Assembly: GCF_900566055.1 (NCBI RefSeq)
Contig: NZ_UPHQ01000036.1
Span: 1 to 64,000, forward strand
Source of the DNA: Mycobacterium innocens
GTDB taxonomy: Bacteria > Actinomycetota > Actinomycetes > Mycobacteriales > Mycobacteriaceae
Direction: 5' to 3'
Length of the DNA: 64,000 nt
This document shows positions 1-9,897 of this stretch, piece by piece. The notes under the pieces were generated by a model. That model saw only the letters and a program-made list of their open reading frames with translations, did not search any database and was not told where the DNA came from. Every line of letters begins with the position of its first letter. Within the stretch, counting starts at the first letter, position 1. The position numbers and the translations under genes are program-made.

Positions 1-1
1 C

Positions 2-178
2 TACTGCGCCCAGCGCAGCGCCATGATGCCCAAACGCCGCCGCACCCGCGCCCAAGACCGCGCATACCGGGTGGCCACCGAACGCCGCCACAACCGCAGC
101 GCCCGCCTGAACCGACGGGCCGAGTCCGCCGGGGATGCGGGACCCGCCCCACCCGACGACGAGCCCCCACCCTTCTAG
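2..178 (+). pseudogene. 3' end of a 13E12-repeat (DUF222/HNH) family protein, cut by the window edge
   Basis: The open frame enters from the left edge and stops with TAG at 176-178. Its visible 58 residues are a basic stretch with the repeated pattern RTRAQDR...ERRHNRSARL, followed by an acidic-proline end that closes with DDEPPPF. This tail is what I know from mycobacterial 13E12-repeat proteins (N-terminal DUF222, C-terminal HNH nuclease). The catalytic HNH part would lie to the left and is not visible, so I cannot say whether the gene is intact. It reads toward the ribosomal operon. The family assignment rests on the tail alone. Confidence 0.6.
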
Positions 179-210
179 GTGGCCCTCGAATTTGGCTCTG
201 AACTGGCCGT

Positions 211-227
211 CCCCTAGACTCTAGGGG
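211..227. promoter_or_regulatory. 7-bp hairpin in the leader region of the spc operon
   Basis: CCCCTAG-ACT-CTAGGGG forms a perfect 7-bp stem with a 3-nt loop, 131 bases before the rplN start. A 10-bp direct repeat (CCTTGGGCAG) follows at 231-240 and 281-290. The hairpin could end transcription of the upstream 13E12-type gene or sit in the rplN leader. No run of T follows, so a simple intrinsic terminator is not obvious. I see no convincing -10/-35 pair in the 180 bases between the two genes. Confidence 0.35.
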
Positions 228-358
228 TTGCCTTGGGCAGACCTCGGCTGGTGCGCGTAGGCGTTATCGGCCCCGCGTGCCCTTGGGCAGCAAAGACCGC
301 GCACGTCTGGTGTTTGGTGAACCTTGCCGTGCACACGTCAACCAGGTCAGGAGATCTA

Positions 359-727
359 GTGATTCAGCAGGAATCGCGGCTCAAGGTCGCCGACAACACC
401 GGCGCCAAGGAGATCTTGTGCATCCGCGTGCTCGGCGGATCGTCGCGACGCTATGCCGGCATCGGTGACGTCATCGTCGCCACGGTCAAGGACGCGATTC
501 CCGGCGGCAACGTCAAGCGCGGAGACGTCGTCAAGGCCGTCGTGGTGCGCACCGCCAAGGAACGCCGGCGTCCGGACGGCAGCTACATCAAGTTCGACGA
601 GAACGCCGCGGTGATCATCAAGCCCGACAACGACCCGCGCGGAACCCGCATCTTCGGGCCGGTCGGGCGCGAACTGCGGGAGAAGCGATTCATGAAGATC
701 ATCTCGCTGGCCCCGGAGGTGTTGTAG
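359..727 (+). CDS. rplN: 50S ribosomal protein L14
   Basis: The product is 122 residues, the usual L14 length, starting [17 protein letters not shown] and ending SLAPEVL. L14 sits at the 50S interface and contacts L19 and 16S rRNA. The GTG start at 359 is chosen because it gives the family N-terminus and is preceded by AGGAG at 349-353. The longer frame back to position 233 has no family match. It is the first gene of the spc operon, and its stop is followed directly by the rplX start. Confidence 0.97.
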   Translation: MIQQESRLKVADNTGAKEILCIRVLGGSSRRYAGIGDVIVATVKDAIPGGNVKRGDVVKAVVVRTAKERRRPDGSYIKFDENAAVIIKPDNDPRGTRIFGPVGRELREKRFMKIISLAPEVL

Positions 728-1045
728 ATGAAGGTCCATAAGGGCGACACCGTGCTGGTGATTGCCGGTAAAGACAAAGGGGCCAAGGGCAAAGTCTTGC
801 AGGCCTACCCGGACCGCAACCGGGTACTGGTCGAGGGCGTCAACCGGATCAAGAAGCACACCGCGGTTTCCACCAACCAACGTGGTGCCAGGTCGGGCGG
901 GATCGTCACCCAGGAGGCCCCGATCCACGTCTCCAACGTGATGGTGGTCGACTCCGACGGCAATCCCACCCGAATCGGCTACCGGGTCGACGAGGAAACC
1001 GGCAAACGGGTCCGTATCTCGAAGCGCAACGGCAAGGACATCTGA
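728..1045 (+). CDS. rplX: 50S ribosomal protein L24
   Basis: This is a 105-residue L24 with the N-terminal KOW motif ([19 protein letters not shown], about residues 5-23). L24 is an assembly initiator that binds the 5' end of 23S rRNA. The ATG follows the rplN stop with no gap and the stop overlaps the rplE start, so translation of the three genes is probably coupled. The length matches mycobacterial L24. Confidence 0.97.
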   Translation: MKVHKGDTVLVIAGKDKGAKGKVLQAYPDRNRVLVEGVNRIKKHTAVSTNQRGARSGGIVTQEAPIHVSNVMVVDSDGNPTRIGYRVDEETGKRVRISKRNGKDI

Positions 1046-1608
1046 TGACCACTGCAGAGAAGACCCTGCCGCGCCTAAAAGAGCGCTACCGCAACGAGAT
1101 CCGGGGCACGCTGCAAAAGGAGTTCGGCTACCGCAACGTCATGCAGATCCCGACCGTGACCAAGGTCGTGGTCAACATGGGCGTCGGTGAGGCCGCTCGG
1201 GACGCAAAGTTGATCAACGGCGCGGTCAACGACCTGGCACTGATCACCGGGCAGCGGCCGGAAATTCGCCGGGCACGTAAGTCCATCGCGCAGTTCAAAT
1301 TGCGTGAGGGCATGCCGGTCGGCGTGCGCGTCACGCTGCGCGGCGACCGGATGTGGGAGTTCCTCGACCGGCTCACCTCGATCGCGTTGCCGCGTATCCG
1401 CGACTTCCGCGGGTTGTCGCCCAAGCAATTCGACGGGGTGGGCAACTACACCTTCGGACTGGCCGAGCAGTCGGTGTTCCACGAGATCGACGTGGACAAG
1501 ATCGACCGGGTCCGCGGCATGGACATCAACGTCGTCACCTCGGCGACAACCGACGAGGAAGGACGAGTGCTGTTGCGGGCCCTCGGCTTTCCCTTCAAGG
1601 AGAACTGA
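1045..1608 (+). CDS. rplE: 50S ribosomal protein L5
   Basis: The 187-residue product has the L5 signatures [16 protein letters not shown] and the [14 protein letters not shown] segment. It ends in GFPFKEN, as in other mycobacterial L5 proteins. L5 binds 5S rRNA and contacts the P-site tRNA. The ATG overlaps the rplX stop (TGATG). It is followed four bases later by rpsN, within the intact spc operon. Confidence 0.97.
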
Positions 1609-1612
1609 GCAG

Positions 1613-1798
1613 ATGGCGAAGAAGGCACTGGTCAACAAGGCCGCACGCAAACCCAAGTTCGCGGTGCGCGGCTACACCCGATGCAGCAAGTGCGGCCGCC
1701 CCCGCGCGGTGTTCCGCAAGTTCGGGTTGTGCCGGATCTGCCTGCGCGAGATGGCGCATGCGGGTGAGCTGCCCGGTGTGCAAAAGAGCAGCTGGTAA
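1613..1798 (+). CDS. rpsN: 30S ribosomal protein S14 type Z (zinc-binding)
   Basis: This is the short 61-residue S14, also named rpsZ or rpsN1. Two CxxC pairs (CSKC near residue 24 and CRIC near residue 40) form the zinc site. Mycobacteria also have a longer zinc-free S14 elsewhere that is used under zinc limitation. This copy is therefore the zinc-replete form and sits in its normal place between rplE and rpsH. The ATG at 1613 is preceded by AACTGAGCAG, a weak ribosome binding site, and coupling to rplE is likely. Confidence 0.96.
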
Positions 1799-1824
1799 CG
1801 GCGAGGAAGGGCACAGACGCTGTC

Positions 1825-2223
1825 ATGACGATGACGGACCCGATCGCAGACTTCTTGACCCGTCTGCGCAACGCCAATTCGGCGTACCACGATGAAGTGG
1901 CTTTGCCGCACTCCAAGATCAAGGCCAACATCGCCCAGATCCTCAAGAACGAGGGCTACATCAGCGACTTCCGCACCGAGGATGCTCGGGTCGGCAAATC
2001 GCTGATCGTGCAGCTCAAGTACGGGCCCAGCCGGGAGCGCAGCATCGCCGGTTTGCGCCGGGTGTCCAAGCCGGGGTTGCGGGTCTACGCGAAATCCACC
2101 AATCTGCCGCGGGTACTCGGCGGCCTGGGTGTGGCGATCATTTCGACCTCCTCCGGCCTGCTCACCGATCGTCAGGCAGCCAGACAGGGCGTGGGCGGCG
2201 AAGTCCTCGCATATGTCTGGTGA
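1825..2223 (+). CDS. rpsH: 30S ribosomal protein S8
   Basis: The 132-residue S8 begins [17 protein letters not shown] and ends with the family signature [21 protein letters not shown]8 binds the central domain of 16S rRNA. It lies 26 bases after rpsN in the spc operon. The sequence is close to the M. tuberculosis protein along its whole length and no disruption is seen. Confidence 0.97.
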   Translation: MTMTDPIADFLTRLRNANSAYHDEVALPHSKIKANIAQILKNEGYISDFRTEDARVGKSLIVQLKYGPSRERSIAGLRRVSKPGLRVYAKSTNLPRVLGGLGVAIISTSSGLLTDRQAARQGVGGEVLAYVW

Positions 2224-2246
2224 GAGTGTGGTGAGAGGAAGCAACC

Positions 2247-2786
2247 ATGTCGCGCATTGGTAAGCAACCCATTCCGGTACCCTCCGGAGTCGACGTCACG
2301 ATCGACGGCCAGAACATCGCCGTCAAGGGGCCGAAAGGCGCCCTGGACATGACGGTCGCCGAACCAATCACGGTGTCCCGCAACGACGACGGCGCCATCG
2401 TCGTCACGCGTCCCAATGATGAGCGGCGCAACCGCTCCCTGCACGGGCTGTCGCGCACCCTGGTGTCCAATCTGGTCACCGGCGTGACCCAGGGATACAC
2501 CACCAAAATGGAGATCTACGGTGTCGGTTACCGCGTCCAGCTGAAGGGCACCAATCTCGAGTTCGCGCTCGGATACAGCCACCCGGTGGTGATCGAAGCG
2601 CCCGAAGGCATCACGTTCGCGGTCCAGGCGCCGACGAAGTTCACGGTGTCCGGGATCGACAAGCAGAAGGTCGGCCAGGTTTCGGCGAATATCCGCCGGC
2701 TGCGTCGTCCCGACCCTTACAAGGGCAAGGGCGTGCGCTATGAAGGCGAACAGATCCGCCGCAAGGTCGGGAAGACAGGTAAGTAG
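2247..2786 (+). CDS. rplF: 50S ribosomal protein L6
   Basis: The 179-residue L6 has the typical start [15 protein letters not shown], two repeated alpha/beta domains, and the C-terminal signature [17 protein letters not shown]6 binds 23S rRNA near the factor-binding site. A GAGAGGAAG ribosome binding site precedes the ATG. It sits two bases upstream of rplR. Confidence 0.97.
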   Translation: MSRIGKQPIPVPSGVDVTIDGQNIAVKGPKGALDMTVAEPITVSRNDDGAIVVTRPNDERRNRSLHGLSRTLVSNLVTGVTQGYTTKMEIYGVGYRVQLKGTNLEFALGYSHPVVIEAPEGITFAVQAPTKFTVSGIDKQKVGQVSANIRRLRRPDPYKGKGVRYEGEQIRRKVGKTGK

Positions 2787-2788
2787 TC

Positions 2789-3196
2789 ATGGCGCAATCA
2801 CAGGCTGAAACCGCTGCGCGAAAGTCGGTGGGGCAGAGCGTATCCGCGACCCGGCGCGTCTCCCGGCTGCGCAGGCACGCACGGCTGCGCAAGAAGATCG
2901 CCGGCACCCCGCAGCGTCCCCGGCTGGTGGTACACCGGTCCGCGCGGCACATTCACGTGCAACTGGTGAACGATCTCAACGGCACCACCCTGGCCGCCGC
3001 GTCCTCGATCGAAGCCGATGTGCGTGGTCTGGACGGGGACAAGAAAGCGCGTAGCGTGCGGGTCGGCCAGTTGATCGCCGAACGTGCCAAGGCGGCCGGC
3101 ATTGACACCGTGGTGTTCGACCGCGGCGGCTACAGCTACGGCGGGCGGATCGCGGCGCTGGCCGATGCCGCACGCGAGAACGGATTGAACTTCTGA
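2789..3196 (+). CDS. rplR: 50S ribosomal protein L18
   Basis: The 135-residue product has the L18 core: [18 protein letters not shown], then [10 protein letters not shown], then the C-terminal [26 protein letters not shown]18 binds 5S rRNA together with L5. The first 25 residues form a mycobacterial N-terminal extension. The rpsE gene follows after 19 bases that carry a GGGAGG ribosome binding site. Confidence 0.96.
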   Translation: MAQSQAETAARKSVGQSVSATRRVSRLRRHARLRKKIAGTPQRPRLVVHRSARHIHVQLVNDLNGTTLAAASSIEADVRGLDGDKKARSVRVGQLIAERAKAAGIDTVVFDRGGYSYGGRIAALADAARENGLNF

Positions 3197-3215
3197 TGAA
3201 CGGGAGGACCGCATA

Positions 3216-3869
3216 ATGGCGGAACAGTCGGCTGGCGGGCAAGGCGCCCCAGACAGCCGCGACTCGCGTGACGGCCGGGGCCGGCGCGACAGCGGCCGCG
3301 GCGGCCGCGACGGCGACAAGAGCAATTACTTGGAGCGTGTCGTGGCCATCAACCGGGTTTCCAAGGTGGTCAAGGGTGGTCGGCGGTTCAGCTTCACCGC
3401 GCTGGTCATCGTTGGCGACGGCAACGGGATGGTCGGTGTCGGCTACGGCAAGGCCAAGGAGGTTCCGGCCGCCATCGCCAAAGGGGTCGAGGAGGCTCGC
3501 AAGGGCTTTTTCCGGGTTCCGTTGATCCGCGGCACGATTACCCACCCGGTGCAGGGTGAGGCGGCCGCCGGCGTGGTGCTGTTGCGCCCGGCCAGCCCCG
3601 GTACCGGTGTGATCGCCGGTGGCGCCGCCCGTGCGGTGCTGGAATGTGCTGGCGTGCACGACATCCTGGCGAAATCGCTGGGCAGCGACAACGCGATCAA
3701 CGTGGTGCACGCCACCGTCGCCGCGCTGAAGATGCTGCAGCGTCCCGAGGAGGTGGCCGCTCGGCGCGGTCTGCCCATCGAGGACGTCGCTCCGGCCGGC
3801 ATGCTGAAGGCGCGGCGCGAAAGTGACGCGCTTGCCGCCGCCGCGGCGCGCGAGGCGGCGCAGCCATGA
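3216..3869 (+). CDS. rpsE: 30S ribosomal protein S5
   Basis: This is a 217-residue S5, the typical mycobacterial length, with a long low-complexity Arg/Gly/Asp N-terminus (about residues 1-38). The double-stranded RNA-binding core ([17 protein letters not shown]) and the C-terminal fold ([18 protein letters not shown]) follow. S5 takes part in decoding accuracy. The stop overlaps the rpmD start by 4 bases. Confidence 0.97.
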   Translation: MAEQSAGGQGAPDSRDSRDGRGRRDSGRGGRDGDKSNYLERVVAINRVSKVVKGGRRFSFTALVIVGDGNGMVGVGYGKAKEVPAAIAKGVEEARKGFFRVPLIRGTITHPVQGEAAAGVVLLRPASPGTGVIAGGAARAVLECAGVHDILAKSLGSDNAINVVHATVAALKMLQRPEEVAARRGLPIEDVAPAGMLKARRESDALAAAAAREAAQP

Positions 3870-4075
3870 GCCAACTCAAGATCACCCAGGTGCGTAGCAC
3901 CATCGGGGCCCGTTGGAAGCAGCGCGAAAGCCTGCGCACCCTGGGTTTGCGGCGGATTCGCCATTCGGTGATTCGCGAGGACAACCCACAGACCCGCGGG
4001 CTGATCGCGGTGGTGCGGCACCTCGTCGAGGTGGAGTCCACAAACGTAGAGGCGACCGGAGGTACGACGACGTGA
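3866..4075 (+). CDS. rpmD: 50S ribosomal protein L30
   Basis: The 69-residue L30 carries [20 protein letters not shown] and [19 protein letters not shown]. It overlaps rpsE upstream (ATGA) and rplO downstream (GTGA), so the three are probably translated in a coupled way. A short Thr/Gly-rich C-terminal tail is slightly longer than the usual bacterial L30. Confidence 0.96.
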   Translation: MSQLKITQVRSTIGARWKQRESLRTLGLRRIRHSVIREDNPQTRGLIAVVRHLVEVESTNVEATGGTTT

Positions 4076-4512
4076 CCATCAAGCTGCACGATCTGCGGCC
4101 GGCGCCCGGATCGAAGACCGCACGCACCCGCGTCGGGCGCGGTGAGGGCTCCAAGGGCAAGTCAGCGGGGCGTGGCACCAAGGGCACCAAGGCCCGCAAT
4201 CAGGTACCGGTGACCTTTGAGGGTGGGCAGATGCCCATCCACATGCGACTGCCCAAGCTCAAGGGATTCCGTAACCGATTCCGCACCGAGTACGAGATCG
4301 TCAACGTCGGCGACATCAACCGGCTGTTCCCGCAGGGCGGCGCCATCGGCGTCGACGACCTGGTCGCCAAGGGAGCGGTTCGCAAGAACGCTCTGGTCAA
4401 GGTGCTCGGTGACGGCAAGCTGACCGTCAAGGTCGACCTCACCGCGCACAGGTTCAGCGGGAGCGCCCGCGACAAGATCACCGCCGCGGGCGGGTCCGCC
4501 ACCGAGCTTTAG
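4072..4512 (+). CDS. rplO: 50S ribosomal protein L15
   Basis: The 146-residue L15 shows the Gly/Arg/Lys-rich N-terminus ([20 protein letters not shown]) and the core [20 protein letters not shown]15 is an early 50S assembly protein. The GTG start at 4072 overlaps the rpmD stop and gives the family N-terminus ([15 protein letters not shown]). An upstream frame reading back to 3913 has no support. A strong hairpin follows. It is the last ribosomal gene of this cluster; secY lies 13 kb further on. Confidence 0.97.
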   Translation: MTIKLHDLRPAPGSKTARTRVGRGEGSKGKSAGRGTKGTKARNQVPVTFEGGQMPIHMRLPKLKGFRNRFRTEYEIVNVGDINRLFPQGGAIGVDDLVAKGAVRKNALVKVLGDGKLTVKVDLTAHRFSGSARDKITAAGGSATEL

Positions 4513-4516
4513 TACC

Positions 4517-4576
4517 GCGAGCAGACGCAAAAGCCCCCGACACGCCGAGCGTGCGGGGGCTTTTGCGTCTGCTCGC
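4517..4576. terminator. Long near-perfect hairpin, probable bidirectional terminator
   Basis: The two arms match over 23 perfect base pairs starting GCGAGCAGACGC. A single bulged A, three more pairs and a 7-nt loop (GCCGAGC) follow. Each arm carries a run of four A or T, so the structure could work on both strands. It begins 4 bases after the rplO stop and ends 4 bases before the stop of the convergent monooxygenase gene, exactly where a shared terminator would be expected. Confidence 0.8.
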
Positions 4577-4580
4577 GCAA

Positions 4581-5510
4581 CTAGCCCAGCCGCGGAATCA
4601 CCTCGGCGGCAAGGCGTTCCATCTGATCGCGGTTCTGCGCGACGTCGGCGCCCACCGGGTTGAGCAGCAGCATCCGGGCCCCGGCGTCGATCACTTCGAC
4701 CAGTCCGCGGACAACATCGTCGGGCGTGCCCGCCACCGCCGCCGAATCGATGCCGGACATCCTGCCGCCGTAGATGGCGCCTAACCCGTCGAGCACCCGC
4801 TCGCGGGCCCGGTCGCCGTCGTCGTCCACCATCAGATAAACCCGTTTGCCGATGGTGAAGGTTGCCGGATCCTGGTGTTGTTCGCCGAGCTCACGGCGCA
4901 CGACGGTGACGGCTTGGGCAAAGTCGGCCGTTGTCGACGAACCCGCGCCCAGGAACGCGTCACCGTGGCGCACCGCTCTGGCCAGCGCCGTGGGCGCCCG
5001 GCCGCCGAACCAGATCGGCGGGTGTGGTCGCTGCACCGGTTTGGGCGCGATGGGCAGGTTGTCGACGTCGCGGAACCGGCCGTGGAATGTCACCCGCGGC
5101 TCGTCGGACCACGCCGCTTTCATCAAGGCCAGGCCCTCGGTGAAATATCGGACGTAGGTGGCCTTGTCGACGCCGAAAGCCGCGAATCTGCGGGAACCGC
5201 CACCGGCCGCAATACCGAGATCGAGGCGGCCGTGGCTGAGCCGGTCGACGGCGGTCACCGCCGAGGCCAGCTGCAACGGATCATGCAGCGAGGTCACCAG
5301 AACGCCGACCCCGAGCCGTAGCCGCTCGGTACAGGCAGCCGAATATGCCAACAGCTCCAACGGCGCCAGCAGCGGTGATTCGCCGACAATCTGCTCGAGC
5401 ACCCATCCGCCGTCGAACCCCAGCTCCTCGGCGCGACCCAGATACGAGCGCAGCCCGGCGGTGTCGAAGTCGTCGTAGTCCAGTTGGGGGATCGCGATGC
5501 AAAACCGCAC
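4581..5510 (-). CDS. LLM-class flavin/F420-dependent oxidoreductase
   Basis: The 309-residue product has the bacterial luciferase-like TIM-barrel pattern: N-terminal MRFCIAIPQLDYDDFD, the RLRLGVGVLVTSLHDPLQLA strand-helix, GRLDLGIAAGGG, and PPIWFGGRAPTALARA. Proteins of this class use FMN or, often in mycobacteria, F420. The substrate cannot be inferred. It starts with GTG at 5510 and is divergent from sppA (50 bases apart). It is convergent with rplO across the shared hairpin. I know of no counterpart at this place in M. tuberculosis. Confidence 0.8.
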   Translation of the reverse strand: MRFCIAIPQLDYDDFDTAGLRSYLGRAEELGFDGGWVLEQIVGESPLLAPLELLAYSAACTERLRLGVGVLVTSLHDPLQLASAVTAVDRLSHGRLDLGIAAGGGSRRFAAFGVDKATYVRYFTEGLALMKAAWSDEPRVTFHGRFRDVDNLPIAPKPVQRPHPPIWFGGRAPTALARAVRHGDAFLGAGSSTTADFAQAVTVVRRELGEQHQDPATFTIGKRVYLMVDDDGDRARERVLDGLGAIYGGRMSGIDSAAVAGTPDDVVRGLVEVIDAGARMLLLNPVGADVAQNRDQMERLAAEVIPRLG

Positions 5511-5560
5511 ACCTTCACCGTACGGTGGCTGCCCGCCGGCTATCGGTAGGCTGGGTAAAC

Positions 5561-7351
5561 ATGTTCGCCTTACTGTCTTTTCTGCCCGGCGTCGACGACG
5601 TGCGCGCCCTGGCTGACCGGGTCGACACCGCGTGCCACCACGGCGTGCCCAACGGCTGCGTGCTCGAATTCAATCTGCGCAACATGCCGGTGGAGACGAC
5701 GGGTTTCGACCCGCTGACAATCCTGTCCGGAGGCGGCCGGCCAATGGCCCTGCGCGACGCCGTCGCCGCGATCCATCGGGCCGCCGAGGATCCACGGGTC
5801 GCCGGAATGATTGCGCGCGTCCAGCTTCCGCCGTCGCCCGCCGGCGCCGTTCAGGAACTTCGGGAGGCCATCGCGGCCTTCAGTGCCGTCAAGCCGTCGG
5901 TGGCCTGGGCGGAAACCTATCCGGGCACGCTGTCCTACTACCTGGCTTCGGCATTCCGCGAGATCTGGCTGCAGCCCTCGGGAAGCGTCGGGCTGATCGG
6001 CTTTGCCAGCAACGCGATGTTCTTGCGCGACGCGCTGGACAAGGCCGGTATCGAAGCCGAGATCGTCACGCGAGGCGAATATAAGTCGGCGGCAAACCTT
6101 TTCACCGAAGACGGTTACACCGACGCCCATCGCGAGGCTGTCACCCGGATGTTGGAAAGCATGCAGAGCCAGGTGTGGCACGCGGTCGCCGAATCTCGCG
6201 GCATAGACGTCGACGTGCTCAACGAGCTGGCCGACCGGGCTCCGCTGCTGCGCGACGAGGCGGTGGCCTCCGGGCTGATCGACCGGATCGGATTCCGCGA
6301 CGAGGTCTACGCTCGGATGACGGAACTGGTTGGGATAGAAGGTGTTTCGTCGGAGTCTGTCGACACCGACGAGAAGCCGCCGCGAATGTACCTGGCGCGC
6401 TACGCGGGGACCGCGCGGTCGCGACTGGCGCCACCGGTACCGTCGATACCCGGCCGCCGATCCAAGCCGACGATAGCGGTGGTCACCGTGGAAGGACCGA
6501 TCGTCAACGGACGCGGTGGGCCACAGGGCCTTCCGTTCGGCCCGTCCAGCGCCGGTGGCGACACCATCGCGGCGGCGCTGCGGGAGGTGGCCGCCGACGA
6601 CTCGATTTCGGCGATCGTGCTGCGGGTGGACAGTCCCGGGGGATCGGTCACCGCGTCGGAGACCATCTGGCGTGAGGTGAAGCGGGCCCGTCGCCGCGGC
6701 AAGCCCGTCGTCGCATCGATGGGTGCGGTCGCCGCCTCCGGCGGCTACTACGTTTCGATGGCGGCAGATGCGATCGTCGCCAATCCCGGCACCATCACCG
6801 GTTCCATCGGGGTGATCACCGGGAAACTGGTGGTTCGCGATCTGAAGGACCGGCTGGGGGTCGGGTCGGAAACGCTGCGCACCAACGCCAACGCCGACGC
6901 CTGGTCGATAGACGAGCCGTTCACGCCGGAACAGCGGGCCCGGCGGGAGGCGGAGGCTGATCTGTTCTACGGTGACTTCGTGGCGCGCGTCGCCGAGGGC
7001 CGCAACCTCAGCACCGAGGCCGTCGATATGGTGGCCCGAGGCCGGGTCTGGACCGGTGCCGATGCGCTCGAGCGTGGCCTGGTCGACGAACTCGGCGGCT
7101 TCCGCACGGCGGTGCGCCGCGCGAAAATCCTGGCGGGACTGGACGAGGACACCGAGGTTCGCCTGGTCAGCTATCCGGGCTCGTCGCTGTTGGACCTACT
7201 ACTGCCGCGCATGTCGTCGCGACCGGCGGCGGCCTCGGTACCCGATGCCGTCGGGACGCTGCTGATTCGCTCGATCGCCGGTGTCGTCGAGGGTATCGAG
7301 CAGACGTTCAGCGGCGCCAGCGCGATATGGCTGGGGCAGTCGCGCCTCTAG
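5561..7351 (+). CDS. sppA: Signal peptide peptidase SppA (protease IV type, S49 family)
   Basis: This 596-residue product has two tandem S49 domains, as in 67-kDa SppA. The catalytic pair is visible: Lys175 in [11 protein letters not shown] (domain 1) and Ser393 in [16 protein letters not shown] (domain 2). SppA degrades leftover signal peptides at the membrane. The ATG at 5561 is preferred because it gives the mycobacterial N-terminus [17 protein letters not shown]; the frame extends further upstream without homology. It corresponds to Rv0724. Its stop codon shares the palindrome CTAG with the stop of the convergent methyltransferase gene. Confidence 0.93.
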   Translation: MFALLSFLPGVDDVRALADRVDTACHHGVPNGCVLEFNLRNMPVETTGFDPLTILSGGGRPMALRDAVAAIHRAAEDPRVAGMIARVQLPPSPAGAVQELREAIAAFSAVKPSVAWAETYPGTLSYYLASAFREIWLQPSGSVGLIGFASNAMFLRDALDKAGIEAEIVTRGEYKSAANLFTEDGYTDAHREAVTRMLESMQSQVWHAVAESRGIDVDVLNELADRAPLLRDEAVASGLIDRIGFRDEVYARMTELVGIEGVSSESVDTDEKPPRMYLARYAGTARSRLAPPVPSIPGRRSKPTIAVVTVEGPIVNGRGGPQGLPFGPSSAGGDTIAAALREVAADDSISAIVLRVDSPGGSVTASETIWREVKRARRRGKPVVASMGAVAASGGYYVSMAADAIVANPGTITGSIGVITGKLVVRDLKDRLGVGSETLRTNANADAWSIDEPFTPEQRARREAEADLFYGDFVARVAEGRNLSTEAVDMVARGRVWTGADALERGLVDELGGFRTAVRRAKILAGLDEDTEVRLVSYPGSSLLDLLLPRMSSRPAAASVPDAVGTLLIRSIAGVVEGIEQTFSGASAIWLGQSRL

Positions 7352-8262
7352 GCGGACAAGACGGCGCTGATGAAGATGATCTCGCCGAGCGGATCGTCGT
7401 CGTCGGGATCGGGCACGGGAATGCCGGCGCGCCGGAACAGTTCGGCTCGGGTCACACCCTCGACGTCCCAGCCCTTGGCACTCAGGTAGTCGACGACGTG
7501 GTTGCGGTCGCCGGGGTACACCAGCGACGCCATGTCGATGTCGATGCCGTGTTCCCGGAAGGCCGCCGACCTCTCCCGGATCCGGTCGGCATCGAAATCC
7601 ACTATGCCCGGCACGAATTCGGTGGCGATGGTGCTGCCCGGGACGCTGAGCGCGGCGATGTCGTCGAACAGCCGGTCCTGGGCTTGCGGCGGTAGGTAGA
7701 TCAGCAGTCCTTCGGCCAACCACGCCGTCGGTGCGGCCGGATCCAGGCCCGCCGCCCGCAGTGCCGTCGGCCAATCGCCGCGCAGATCGATCGGGATCAC
7801 CCGCCGAGACGCGGTCGGCTCGGCACCCAGCCGGGCCAACGTGGTTGTCTTGAACTCGGCCACCCGGGGCTGGTCGAGTTCGTAGACCACGGTCCCGGCC
7901 GGCCACGGCAGCCGGTAGGCTCGCGCGTCCAGGCCGGACGCCAGGATCACCGCCTGCCGGATTCCGCCGCCGGCGGCGTTGCTGAAGTAGTCGTCGAAGT
8001 ACTTGGTGCGCACCGCCATTCCGTCGACCATTGCCTGTGCCCGGGCCGGCGACACATCTGGGAAGGCCGTCATATCGAGGTCGCCGTCCATCATTTTGAT
8101 GAAGAAGTCGACGCCGACGGCGCGCACCAGCGGTTCGGCGAAGGGATCGTTGATCAACCCGCGGGGATCTTTGGTCGCCATCGCGCGCCCCGCGGCGACC
8201 ATGGTCGCGGTGACACCGACGCTGGAGGCCAGATCCCAGCTGTCATCGTGAGTGCGTGCCAT
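7348..8262 (-). CDS. SAM-dependent methyltransferase, Rv0725c/Rv0726c family (TIGR00027)
   Basis: The 304-residue product has the family layout: [21 protein letters not shown] at the start, [13 protein letters not shown], then the SAM-site signature [29 protein letters not shown] and [19 protein letters not shown]. The fold relates to leucine carboxyl methyltransferases. Mycobacteria carry many paralogues, probably acting on hydroxylated or carboxylated lipids, but substrates are mostly unknown. It is one of three copies in this window (others at 14663 and, decayed, at 16453). It appears intact, with an ATG start. Confidence 0.88.
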   Translation of the reverse strand: MARTHDDSWDLASSVGVTATMVAAGRAMATKDPRGLINDPFAEPLVRAVGVDFFIKMMDGDLDMTAFPDVSPARAQAMVDGMAVRTKYFDDYFSNAAGGGIRQAVILASGLDARAYRLPWPAGTVVYELDQPRVAEFKTTTLARLGAEPTASRRVIPIDLRGDWPTALRAAGLDPAAPTAWLAEGLLIYLPPQAQDRLFDDIAALSVPGSTIATEFVPGIVDFDADRIRERSAAFREHGIDIDMASLVYPGDRNHVVDYLSAKGWDVEGVTRAELFRRAGIPVPDPDDDDPLGEIIFISAVLSA

Positions 8263-8358
8263 GTCCGTCCTGTCCGGGTCTAGTTGGGTTCCGATGACGT
8301 AGCTTATGTCGCTCGCCGGCTGCCACCGTCGGTCCGGTGCGTCGTGACTCGATGCATA

Positions 8359-9057
8359 TCATTCGGTTTGCTGCCCGGTGGTCCGGGTACGGGTGGCGCG
8401 ATAGTAGGTGAGCCGCCCGAAGACACGATGCCGTTGAGAATCGACCTCGGCGCAATCGAACCCCGCCGCCGTCAGCAGTCGCGGAATCGCATCGCCGAGG
8501 TTGCCGGCACCGTGGTGGCCGCGCACGATGAGCCGCGCGGCCAAGCCGTCGCGATCGGTCAGGTCACCCCCCATGTCGACCAGGTGCAGCCGGCCGCCGG
8601 GCCGCAGGACCCGGAATGCCTCTGCCGCCGCGGCGGTTTTGGCCGCATCGTCCAGGTGGTGCAGCATCATCGACGACAGCACCCGGTCGAATTCGCCGTC
8701 GGGGTAGGGCAGCTGCTGGGCATAACAACGTTCGAAACGAATTCCGGTCAGCTGCACTGACTTTCGCTGCGCCCGGCGTAATGCCAGCGGGTCGGGATCA
8801 CAGCCGACCAGCTGCGCCGCAGGGTGGGCATGTTTGACCCGGATTGCCAGATTCCCGGTGCCACAACCGATTTCCAGGACACGCTGGTCGTCGTCGATAT
8901 CGGCCTGCGCGATGAGCGTCTCGTAGACCCGGGTGAATCCCAAGAGCCGTGCCAACAGATCGTAGAGCGGCAGCAGCGCATCATGGCCCGCAGCCGGGAA
9001 GTAGTCATGCCGTTTTCCGAGGGTGCTGACGAGGCGATGCAGATGATGGTGGGCCAC
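8359..9057 (-). CDS. Class I SAM-dependent methyltransferase (UbiE/type 11 like)
   Basis: The core motifs are intact: motif I VLEIGCGTGNLAIRV, motif II LVGCDPDPLALRRA, the post-II LPYPDGEFDRVLSSMMLHHL, and motif III LRPGGRLHLVDMGGD. With GTG at 9057 the protein has 232 residues. A TTG at 9102 would add 15 residues but leaves only 9 bases to the divergent SDR gene, so I prefer the shorter form. The substrate is unknown. It is not a member of the TIGR00027 paralogue family next to it. Confidence 0.75.
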   Translation of the reverse strand: MAHHHLHRLVSTLGKRHDYFPAAGHDALLPLYDLLARLLGFTRVYETLIAQADIDDDQRVLEIGCGTGNLAIRVKHAHPAAQLVGCDPDPLALRRAQRKSVQLTGIRFERCYAQQLPYPDGEFDRVLSSMMLHHLDDAAKTAAAAEAFRVLRPGGRLHLVDMGGDLTDRDGLAARLIVRGHHGAGNLGDAIPRLLTAAGFDCAEVDSQRHRVFGRLTYYRATRTRTTGQQTE

Positions 9058-9111
9058 GTAAGCCAGGATAAAGCGCTGGCTTTGGGCAGCCCCGCACGGC
9101 AACCTTGAACT

Positions 9112-9897
9112 ATGTCGTACGCAATGGCCGGCAAGCGGGTGTTGATCACGGGTGCATCCTCGGGGGTGGGAGCGGCCCTGGCCAGGCAGTTGGCCGCTCG
9201 GGAGGCGGTGGTCGGGCTGATCGCCCGGCGGCGGGACCGGCTGGCTGAGGTGTTGGCCGACTGCCGCAGGACCTCGCCGGAGTCGGCGATGTGGGCCGCC
9301 GACCTGGGCGACACCCCCGCGGCCGCACGGCTGGCATTACAAGCCTGGCATGCCCTGGGTGGCATCGACGTACTGGTGAACAACGCGGCAATACCCAGAC
9401 GCCGGGCCGTGACCGCGCTGAAGCCGGCTGACGTGGAGGAGGTGATGCGGGTCAACTTCTTCGCCCCGATGCGGATGACGCTGGCGCTGCTGCCGCGGAT
9501 GCTGGCTCGCCGGTCCGGCGTTATCGTCAATGTGTCGAGCGTCGGCGGACGACTCGGCATCATCCACGAAGCTGCCTATTGCGCAAGCAAATTCGCGCTG
9601 TGCGGCTGGAGCGAGGCGCTGGCGGTCGATCTGGCGGGCACCGGAGTATCGGTGAAGCTGATCCAGCCGGGTCCGGTGGACACCGAGATCTGGGACCGGC
9701 CGGACAACGACGAACCTCTTTACCGGGGGCCCAAGGTCGGCGCCGACCTGGTGGCCGAGGGCATCGTCGCGGCCATCGGCAGCGACCGGTTCGAGCACTA
9801 TCTGCCTGAGTTGATGGCCCTCAAAGACGTCGTCGACGCCAAGAACGCCGACCTGGACGCGTTCATAGCCGGCGCGGCGGCCATGACCTGGCAATGA
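9112..9897 (+). CDS. Short-chain dehydrogenase/reductase
   Basis: This 261-residue classical SDR has the cofactor motif TGASSGVG (residues 14-21), NNAA in place of NNAG (residues 90-93), Ser143, and the catalytic YCASK (Tyr156, Lys160). Arg/Lys residues after the second strand (ARRRDR) suggest NADP(H). The reaction is oxidation or reduction of an unknown alcohol or ketone. The stop overlaps the start of the alcohol dehydrogenase remnant by 4 bases, so the two were once an operon. It looks intact although its partner is decayed. Confidence 0.85.
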   Translation: MSYAMAGKRVLITGASSGVGAALARQLAAREAVVGLIARRRDRLAEVLADCRRTSPESAMWAADLGDTPAAARLALQAWHALGGIDVLVNNAAIPRRRAVTALKPADVEEVMRVNFFAPMRMTLALLPRMLARRSGVIVNVSSVGGRLGIIHEAAYCASKFALCGWSEALAVDLAGTGVSVKLIQPGPVDTEIWDRPDNDEPLYRGPKVGADLVAEGIVAAIGSDRFEHYLPELMALKDVVDAKNADLDAFIAGAAAMTWQ

